Origin: Syntrophomonadaceae bacterium | GTDB lineage: Bacteria > Bacillota > Syntrophomonadia > Syntrophomonadales > Syntrophomonadaceae | DNA: 20,379 bases | Assembly: GCA_028686565.1 (NCBI GenBank) | Contig: JAQUBU010000014.1 | Coordinates: 1-20,379, forward strand | Direction: 5' to 3' | Shown: positions 14,587-20,379 of the stretch, piece after piece | Layout of the letters: every line of letters begins with the position of its first letter | Position numbering within the stretch: position 1 is the stretch's first letter | Made by a program: the position numbers and the translations under genes | Notes under the pieces: model-generated | The model's database searches: none | What the model saw: only the letters and a program-made list of their open reading frames with translations | What the model was told of the DNA's origin: nothing

Positions 14587-16167
14587 GTGTCAACAGGTAT
14601 ATCTAATGAATTTAAACTTTTAGATAAGCATAATGGCCTGTATCTTCAGGTATTAAAACCCAACATCAATTCCAGTTTGCTGTTAGCGGAATTAGATAGG
14701 CGAGGGATAAATATTCATCCGCAGCTTATGAGCAAAATATTAACTGCGCCATCAGGTGCGGTAATCAAATTGCTTGATAAAAAAGGCAATCAATCCAACA
14801 AAACTTTTTTTTCCTCTTCTCAGCCATTCGATCTGGAAATTGCACCTAATAAAATGCAAGCTTATGTTACAGTTAATCCGGATTCGGAATTAAGCATCAG
14901 TAAGCAAGAAATTCTCGTCAAGCTGAATGAAATGGGCATAAATTACGGAATTGATGAAAACTCAATCTCCTACGCCATCCAATTACCCGGCAACCGGATA
15001 GTGGCAGCAGCAGGAAAATATCCTTTACCAGGCAAAGACGGAAAGGTAGAATATTTTTTCCATCCCCCACAAAAAAACCCTGTGTTATGCGAGGACGGGT
15101 CAGTAAACTACTATGAGTTAGGTTCCGTTATTCCCATAAGTGCAGGCCAGATAATCTCCAGGCGTACTTTCCCGACTCCAGGTCAACCGGGCACAAATAT
15201 ATATTCAGAAGAAGTTCCTGCGGTAGCAGGCAAAATAAAATATTTTAATGTCGGTAAAGGGATTATAACCAGTGATGATAAAGCGATTGCCGAATACGAT
15301 GGTGCTTTGACATGGATTAATGACAAGATATTAATAAGTAAATTACTGGTCATTAATGGCGATGTAGATTTTTCGCAGGGCAATATCGACTTTATGGGCA
15401 AGGTTATAATAGCTGGAAATATCAAAGACGGCTTTAAAGTTGAAGCAACTGATGATATCGAAATCAGAGGCGGTATTGAGAACGCCCAGGTAACTTCCCA
15501 TAAAGGTTCAGTTTTTGTCCAAAAGGGAATCATAGGAAAAGAAGGCACCTTTATCAAGGCAGCCAAAAATGTTGAAGCCCGTTTTATCCAGGAGGCCAAT
15601 GTTGAAGCAGGGCAAAACATTGTTGTTAATGAGTATACTATCCGCTCAAATTTGAGAGCTGGCGATGCAGTATTGATACAAGGGCGCAAGGGCCGCATCC
15701 TAGGGAATAATGTTATATCAGCACGAACCAGAATAAAAGCATCGGGGATCATGAATTCAAAATCTCTTGATCTTAAAGTTGAAGGAATCCAAAGAAAACA
15801 AATACATGAGCAGATCAGAGATTTGACCGCCCAGATAATGGAGCTTGAAGAACAGCTGAAAAAGATTGCTGAAAAAATCCGAAAACTGCGGGATAGTGTT
15901 TCCGATCCGCAGGCCATTTTACTGCTGCAAAAATTATTACCGCAATATATAACAATAAACGAAGAACTGGATCAACTCAATGATGACCGCAAATCTCTCG
16001 TTAGCATGCTGAACAGTACAATAGGCGAAGGGATGATAGAAATCGGCGGTAATTTGGAAGCAGGTATGGTTTTCGGTATAAAAGAGGAATCATTTAAATT
16101 GGATAGCCAAGTTAGCAGTATCCGTATGTATTATGATCCTGAAGCCAAACGGATTATATTGATCTGA
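14587..16167 (+). CDS. fapA: FapA/DUF342-family protein
   Basis: The family has FapA of Vibrio, which affects flagellar and pilus placement, as its best-known member; in Firmicutes its role is mostly undescribed. The 526 residues divide into an N-terminal domain (about 1-210), a middle right-handed beta-helix of repeated short strands (about 245-400, for example VVINGDVDFSQGNIDFMGKV-like and VEATDDIEIRGGIENAQV), a coiled coil (about 405-465, EQIRDLTAQIMELEEQLKKI) and a short C-terminal strand region. There is no signal peptide or membrane segment. The start is GTG at 14587 with AGGGTGA upstream. It is alone on the plus strand, with no flagellar genes near, which argues against a simple flagellar role. 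It ends in a long hairpin and a terminator. Confidence 0.82.
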   Translation: MSTGISNEFKLLDKHNGLYLQVLKPNINSSLLLAELDRRGINIHPQLMSKILTAPSGAVIKLLDKKGNQSNKTFFSSSQPFDLEIAPNKMQAYVTVNPDSELSISKQEILVKLNEMGINYGIDENSISYAIQLPGNRIVAAAGKYPLPGKDGKVEYFFHPPQKNPVLCEDGSVNYYELGSVIPISAGQIISRRTFPTPGQPGTNIYSEEVPAVAGKIKYFNVGKGIITSDDKAIAEYDGALTWINDKILISKLLVINGDVDFSQGNIDFMGKVIIAGNIKDGFKVEATDDIEIRGGIENAQVTSHKGSVFVQKGIIGKEGTFIKAAKNVEARFIQEANVEAGQNIVVNEYTIRSNLRAGDAVLIQGRKGRILGNNVISARTRIKASGIMNSKSLDLKVEGIQRKQIHEQIRDLTAQIMELEEQLKKIAEKIRKLRDSVSDPQAILLLQKLLPQYITINEELDQLNDDRKSLVSMLNSTIGEGMIEIGGNLEAGMVFGIKEESFKLDSQVSSIRMYYDPEAKRIILI

Positions 16168-16224
16168 TTTTTGCAACAGTGCGCAAGAAACTGCGGAACA
16201 GTTTCTTGCGCACTGTTGCAAAAA
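16168..16224 (+). repeat. Perfect 26-bp inverted repeat (mosaic repeat, copy 4)
   Basis: Arms at 16168-16193 and 16199-16224 are perfectly complementary around the loop CGGAA. The left arm starts on the base after the fapA stop. The centre matches the AAACTGC-gga-GCAGTTT stem of copy 3, and the flanks match its GCACTGTTGCAA box. GGCGGGTT follows at 16225, the complement of the AACCCGCC of the core, so the copy is partial and ends in a decayed core. Confidence 0.85.
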
Positions 16225-16243
16225 GGCGGGTTATTAGAATTTT

Positions 16244-16282
16244 AACCCCCCGGTTAATTTAATAATTAATCAGGGGGTTTTT
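16244..16282 (+). terminator. Rho-independent terminator after fapA
   Basis: AACCCCC (16244-16250) pairs with GGGGGTT (16273-16279), with an inner stem TTAATT/AATTAA, followed by TTTTT. It may also end the converging ppdK transcript, although the minus-strand T run is poor. Confidence 0.85.
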
Positions 16283-16293
16283 GAAATCTTATA

Positions 16294-18939
16294 TTATTTA
16301 TTTTTTAACTTCGCCTGGGCTGCTGCCAGACGGGCAATCGGTATTCTATATGGAGAACAGCTTACATAATCAAGCCCAAGCAAGTGGCAGAATTCTATCG
16401 AACTTGGCTCACCGCCATGCTCTCCGCAAATTCCCATAAGAACATCTTTTCTGACTGAGCGGGCTTTCTCCACCGCCATGCGCATAAGGCTGCCTACACC
16501 TTTACGATCAAGAACCGCAAAGGGATTATCCTTAATTATTTTTTTATCTAAATATACCGGTATGAATTTTCCTTCTGCATCATCACGGCTGAACCCAAAT
16601 GTTGTCTGGGTTAAATCGTTGGTACCAAAAGAAAAGAATTCTGCTTCCCGGGCAATTTCGTCAGCGGTAACACAAGCCCGTGGCAATTCAAGCATAGTGC
16701 CGATGGCAAAGTTTAGCTCACAAGCTGTTTCCTTTTGCAGCTCGCTATAAACATCCATAATTTCAATTTTCAATAGTGACAACTCAGTAATATCCATTAC
16801 CAGTGGTATTTCAATCTCAGTAAAAGTATTAACCCCTTCATTTTTAAGTTGAATCATAGCTTCAAAAATAGCCCGTACTTGCATACGATATATTTCAGGA
16901 TAGGTAAGCCCCAGCCGACAGCCGCGGTGTCCCAACATAGGATTAGCTTCGGAAAGGCTATGTATCTGCTTCAGCAGGTCCTCTTTTTCAAATAACTCCT
17001 TACTTTGTATTTGCTGATACTTCATCTCGGCTATTTCCAAAAGCAGTGTTTCGTGGTCAGGTAGGAACTCATGCAATGGAGGATCAAGTAAACGTATGGT
17101 TACCGGATAGGGAGCCATCGCTTTCAATATCCCATAAAAATCATCTCTCTGGAAAGGCAGGAGTTCTTTTAAGGCAACTTGCCTTTCAGTTAAATTTTCA
17201 GCCAATATCATCTCTTGTACAATAGGGAGCCTTTCAGCTGCCATAAACATATGCTCCGTACGGCAAAGGCCGATTCCTTCAGCACCAAACTCACGTGCTT
17301 TGGCTGCATCAATGGGGGTATCCGCATTGGCTCTTACCGCCAGGGTTTTATTATCATTAGCCCAGCCTAACAGGGTTTCAAATTCATCAGACAGAATAGG
17401 TTCAATCATTGGAACTTCACCCAGCATTACATTCCCGGTTGCACCATCTATGCTGATAATATCTCCTTCTTTGATAACTAATTGATTTACTCTGAACAAC
17501 CGATTGGCAACATCAATTTTTATAGCTTCACAGCCGCATACACAGGGTTTCCCCATCCCCCTTGCTACTACTGCTGCATGGGAGGTCATGCCGCCCCGGA
17601 CGGTTAGGATTCCCTCCGCATAAATAATACCATGAATGTCATCGGGAGTTGTTTCACTTCTGACCAGAAGTACTTTTTCACCTGTTTCACCCATTTTTTC
17701 AGCTTGATCGGCATCAAAGAGAACCTTGCCGCAGGCAGCACCAGGTGAAGCGGGCAAGCCTTTAGCTATAGCCTCCAGTTTTACACTGTTGTCAATCTGA
17801 CGATGAAGAAGCTGATCGATCTGCTCGGCATCTACTCTCAGTAATGCTTCTTCAATTGTAATTAAACCCTCATTGACCATATCAACTGCTACTTTTACTG
17901 AAGCTTTTGCGGTACGCTTGCCATTTCTGGTCTGGAGCATATAGAGTTTGCCCTTTTCGACGGTGAATTCTATATCCTGCATATCGCGGTAGTGGTTTTC
18001 CAGGTTCTGACATGTATCCACAAATTGCTGGTAAACACCTGGCAGTTCATCTCTCATTTTAATGATTGGGGTTGGGGTTCTGATTCCAGCCACTACGTCT
18101 TCACCCTGAGCATTAACCAGAAACTCGCCATAGAGTTCCTTTTCACCTGTCGATGGATTGCGGGTAAAAGCAACGCCGGTGCCGCTGTCCAGGCCCATAT
18201 TGCCGAATGCCATTCCTTGTACATTCACAGCCGTTCCCAGACTATCCTCTATCTTGTTCAAGCGGCGGTATACTATGGCCCGCTGGTTATTCCACGAATC
18301 AAATACTGCCCTTATTGCCATGGTTAGCTGTACCTTAACATCCTGAGGAAAATCAAAGCCCTTTTCCTTTTTTACTAAAGCTTTGTACTCGTCAATAATA
18401 ATTTTAAGCTCATCAGCAGGAATTTCATGATCAAAGATAAGGCTCAGCTTGCGTTTATGTTTCTCCACAATATCATCAAAACGACTATGGTTAATATCCA
18501 GGACTACATTGCAAAACATCTGTATAAAACGTCTATAACAATCATATGCAAAACGCATATCGCCAGTTAGCTTGGCCAGCCCTAACACCGAATTATCATT
18601 CAAACCAAGGTTAAGTATCGTATCCATCATACCAGGCATTGAAATGGCTGCACCGGAACGAACTGAAACCAGCAAAGGATTATCCTGGCCGCCAAAAACT
18701 TTGGCAGTTTTTGATTCCAGAGTTTTAAGAGCTGCGAAAGTTTCTTCCAGCATACCCTCCGGGAATTCCTGGTTGGCTGCCAGATAAGCATTGCATGCTT
18801 CTGTAGTCAGTGTAAAACCAGTCGGAACAGGAAGGCCAATGATAGTCATTTCCGCCAGGTTTGCCCCTTTCCCTCCCAGCAATGCACGCATATCTGACTT
18901 CCCTTCTTCAAATAAGTATACGTATTTCTCCTCAGACAT
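16294..18939 (-). CDS. ppdK: Pyruvate, phosphate dikinase
   Basis: PPDK interconverts pyruvate + ATP + phosphate and phosphoenolpyruvate + AMP + pyrophosphate; in anaerobes it can run in glycolysis or gluconeogenesis. Residues 1-340 are the nucleotide-binding part (VSVRSGAAISMPGMMDTILN at 91-110). The swivelling phosphohistidine domain contains GGMTSHAAVVARGMGKPCVC at 449-468, with catalytic His454 and the regulatory Thr452 that PPSR phosphorylates. The PEP/pyruvate barrel holds LCRTEHMF at 558-565, GTNDLTQTTFG at 772-782 and the catalytic Cys in GICGEHGG at 836-843. The 881 residues are the normal length. The ATG at 18939 has GGAGG 7 bases upstream, within ppsR, whose stop it overlaps by 8 bases. 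Confidence 0.98.
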   Translation of the reverse strand: MSEEKYVYLFEEGKSDMRALLGGKGANLAEMTIIGLPVPTGFTLTTEACNAYLAANQEFPEGMLEETFAALKTLESKTAKVFGGQDNPLLVSVRSGAAISMPGMMDTILNLGLNDNSVLGLAKLTGDMRFAYDCYRRFIQMFCNVVLDINHSRFDDIVEKHKRKLSLIFDHEIPADELKIIIDEYKALVKKEKGFDFPQDVKVQLTMAIRAVFDSWNNQRAIVYRRLNKIEDSLGTAVNVQGMAFGNMGLDSGTGVAFTRNPSTGEKELYGEFLVNAQGEDVVAGIRTPTPIIKMRDELPGVYQQFVDTCQNLENHYRDMQDIEFTVEKGKLYMLQTRNGKRTAKASVKVAVDMVNEGLITIEEALLRVDAEQIDQLLHRQIDNSVKLEAIAKGLPASPGAACGKVLFDADQAEKMGETGEKVLLVRSETTPDDIHGIIYAEGILTVRGGMTSHAAVVARGMGKPCVCGCEAIKIDVANRLFRVNQLVIKEGDIISIDGATGNVMLGEVPMIEPILSDEFETLLGWANDNKTLAVRANADTPIDAAKAREFGAEGIGLCRTEHMFMAAERLPIVQEMILAENLTERQVALKELLPFQRDDFYGILKAMAPYPVTIRLLDPPLHEFLPDHETLLLEIAEMKYQQIQSKELFEKEDLLKQIHSLSEANPMLGHRGCRLGLTYPEIYRMQVRAIFEAMIQLKNEGVNTFTEIEIPLVMDITELSLLKIEIMDVYSELQKETACELNFAIGTMLELPRACVTADEIAREAEFFSFGTNDLTQTTFGFSRDDAEGKFIPVYLDKKIIKDNPFAVLDRKGVGSLMRMAVEKARSVRKDVLMGICGEHGGEPSSIEFCHLLGLDYVSCSPYRIPIARLAAAQAKLKNK

Positions 18940-19753
18940 GACTTAACCTCCTATAATATATTTCAAGTATTTTGCTGGCCGTTTCTTCGACCGCACGATT
19001 AGTAACATCAATAATCGGACACCCCAATCTTTTCATGACCTTTTCTGCGAACTCCATTTCTTCCATAATGCGTTCCAGATTGGCATAACTGGCTTGCCCT
19101 TTTAGTCCCAGCGTCTTCAAACGTTCCATGCGTATATGGTTCAACTGCTCCGGATTCAATATCAAACCGATAACCTTGCCTCTTTCAACTTTAAACAATT
19201 CTTCGGGAGGTGCAACTTCAGGAACCAGAGGCACATTGGCAACTTTAATCCTTTTATGGGCCAGATACATGGAAAGAGGAGTTTTAGAGGTACGCGATAC
19301 TCCAACCAGAACAATATCCGCCTGATTAATCCCCCGAGGGTCTTTGCCATCATCATAGCGAACTGCGAATTCTACAGCCTCGACACGCCGATAATACATT
19401 TCGTCAATTTTACGCAACAATCCAGGTTCCCGTTTGGGTTCGATATCACTGACCCTTTTGAATGCATCAATCAGCGGTCCCAGAATATCGACACAAGTTA
19501 CTCCAGCCTTGGCAGCCTCAGCTTTCAGGAATTCAGCTAATTCATTAATAACCAAAGTATAAGCAATTAAAAAGTGATTGGCAGCTGCCTGGTGTACTAT
19601 TTCCTCCAGAATATCAGTATCTGAAATATTAGGAATCTGCCTTATTTCCATATTACCTGAATTGAACTGACTTGCAGCTGCCCGCACTACCATTTCCGCT
19701 GTTTCACCAATGGAGTCCGACACAATAAAAACTCCGGGTAAATGATGAGTCAA
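18932..19753 (-). CDS. ppsR: PPDK regulatory protein (bifunctional kinase/phosphorylase, DUF299 family)
   Basis: The protein inactivates PPDK by phosphorylating its active-site threonine using ADP, and reactivates it by removing phosphate to make pyrophosphate. The 273 residues start with FIVSDSIGETAEMVVRAA. The P-loop-like GVSRTSKTPLSMYLA lies at 151-165, the conserved LNPEQLNHIR at about 207-216, and VTNRAVEETASKIL near the end. Its stop overlaps the ppdK start, so the enzyme and its controller are translated together. The TTG start at 19753 has GAGGGGG about 8 bases upstream, spanning the end of ccpN. Whether it acts on Thr452 of the adjacent PpdK is a fair inference from the family. Confidence 0.95.
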   Translation of the reverse strand: MTHHLPGVFIVSDSIGETAEMVVRAAASQFNSGNMEIRQIPNISDTDILEEIVHQAAANHFLIAYTLVINELAEFLKAEAAKAGVTCVDILGPLIDAFKRVSDIEPKREPGLLRKIDEMYYRRVEAVEFAVRYDDGKDPRGINQADIVLVGVSRTSKTPLSMYLAHKRIKVANVPLVPEVAPPEELFKVERGKVIGLILNPEQLNHIRMERLKTLGLKGQASYANLERIMEEMEFAEKVMKRLGCPIIDVTNRAVEETASKILEIYYRRLSHV

Positions 19754-19756
19754 TAT

Positions 19757-20368
19757 CTAAACCCCCTCGTTCCTTTTCCCTGCCAGATCCAAGAAGAGCC
19801 TGGCAATATTGGTCTTGGTAATTTTACCTACTACTTCATACTTTTCTTCGCCAGCTTCGCATATAGAGCATTTAACCACTGGCAGACTGTCTACTTCATG
19901 TTCAACTATCTTTCTTACTGCCTGCACCACTGTTTCTTCCAGGTTAGCAGTTACAATATTAGGCATTCGAGTCATAATTACACTTACCGGGACCTTATGA
20001 ATATCCGCCTGTCCAATCGTAGTTTTAAGGAAATCCTTGCGAGATACTATACCCGCCAGACAATTATCTTCGCCTACTATAAATATGCTGCCTGTATCCT
20101 CAATAAACAGAGTAACGATTGCATCATAAGTACTGCAGTTTTCCTTTAGAATTACTGGCTTGGTCTGAATATCCTTAACCCGGTACTGGTTGAGTATCCT
20201 CCTTATTTCATTATCTACCCCGCCGCTCTTGAAAGTATAACCAACTCGTGGTTTGGCTTCCAGAAAACCTGACATGGTCAGTACTGCCAGATCAGGACGC
20301 AACGCAGCACGAGTTACTTTCAGCATCTCTGCTATGCTTTCTCCGGTAATTGGCCCGTATTCTTTTAA
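19757..20368 (-). CDS. ccpN: CcpN-like CBS-domain transcription regulator, N-terminus missing
   Basis: CcpN (YqzB) of Bacillus subtilis represses gluconeogenic genes and is encoded next to ppsR. The 5' part runs into the window end, leaving 203 codons; the first 12 bases of the frame are adapter, so real sequence starts at about 20367. The visible head, YGPITGESIAEMLKVTRAAL, is the tail of a helix-turn-helix. RPDLAVLTMSGFLEAKPRVG follows, then two CBS domains: about VKDIQTKPVILKENCSTYDA to DFLKTTIG, and VSVIMTRMPNIVTANLEETV to IARLFLDLAG. These usually sense adenine nucleotides. Its stop is three bases from the ppsR start. An internal ATG at 20326 is only an open-frame artefact, since the frame continues upstream with conserved residues. 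Confidence 0.9.
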   Translation of the reverse strand, partial: LKEYGPITGESIAEMLKVTRAALRPDLAVLTMSGFLEAKPRVGYTFKSGGVDNEIRRILNQYRVKDIQTKPVILKENCSTYDAIVTLFIEDTGSIFIVGEDNCLAGIVSRKDFLKTTIGQADIHKVPVSVIMTRMPNIVTANLEETVVQAVRKIVEHEVDSLPVVKCSICEAGEEKYEVVGKITKTNIARLFLDLAGKRNEGV

Positions 20369-20379
20369 GATCGGAAGAG
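20368..20379 (+). other. Sequencing adapter remnant
   Basis: AGATCGGAAGAG at 20368-20379 is identical to the start of the standard Illumina TruSeq adapter, and it sits exactly at the window edge, inside a conserved reading frame. Confidence 0.85.

Noticed and set aside
15183..15917. 244-codon frame antisense to fapA
   Set aside because: It is a shadow of the regular beta-helix coding strand; the peptide is low-complexity (S, I, L, F rich) without known motifs.

Overview
This is a 20,379-base stretch of a low-to-mid GC Gram-positive chromosome, almost certainly a member of the Clostridia. A Syntrophomonas-like relative is my guess from gene order and gene content; I could not run a search. 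The evidence is the ffh-rpsP-khpA-rimM-trmD-rplS-ylqF block in Firmicutes order, strong GGAGG-type ribosome binding sites, many TTG/GTG starts, consensus sigma-A promoters, CCA-encoded tRNAs and a ccpN-ppsR-ppdK cluster. The last 12 bases match the start of the Illumina sequencing adapter, so the window probably ends at a draft-assembly contig edge.

Layout. (1) 1-298: the 5' end of a capA-like gene on the minus strand. (2) 299-906: no convincing gene, but a block that looks structured (511 to about 716) and an orphan coding-like strip (720-884). (3) 907-7124, minus strand: a translation and protein-targeting cluster read in the order ylxM, ffh, rpsP, khpA, rimM, trmD, an uncharacterised SPOUT RNA methyltransferase, rplS, ylqF/rbgA. 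It is broken by mobile-looking hairpin repeats and by a terminator at khpA; rplS has its own promoter. (4) 7274-8830, plus strand: degV and an unrecognised secreted protein, each with its own promoter and terminator. (5) 8870-9361, minus strand: four tRNA genes (Asn; then Met/Ile2, Glu, Val) under two near-perfect promoters. (6) 9441-13467, minus strand: dgt-like HD phosphohydrolase, dnaG and rpoD; dnaG and rpoD overlap by 4 bases. (7) 13747-14358, minus strand: an iron-sulfur flavoprotein-like reductase. (8) 14587-16167, plus strand: a FapA/DUF342 protein. (9) 16294 to the end, minus strand: ccpN (5' end missing), ppsR and ppdK in one tight operon, which puts a CBS-domain regulator, the bifunctional kinase/phosphorylase of PPDK and PPDK itself in one transcript.

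The most unusual material is between the genes. A family of mosaic hairpin repeats occurs four times in one orientation (about 4.39, 6.68, 13.53 and 16.17 kb), with a paired base change in one stem that suggests selection on structure. A separate REP-like GGGGACA/TGTCCCC element lies between ylqF and rplS. I found no CRISPR array, intact transposase, prophage or clearly new multi-gene system.
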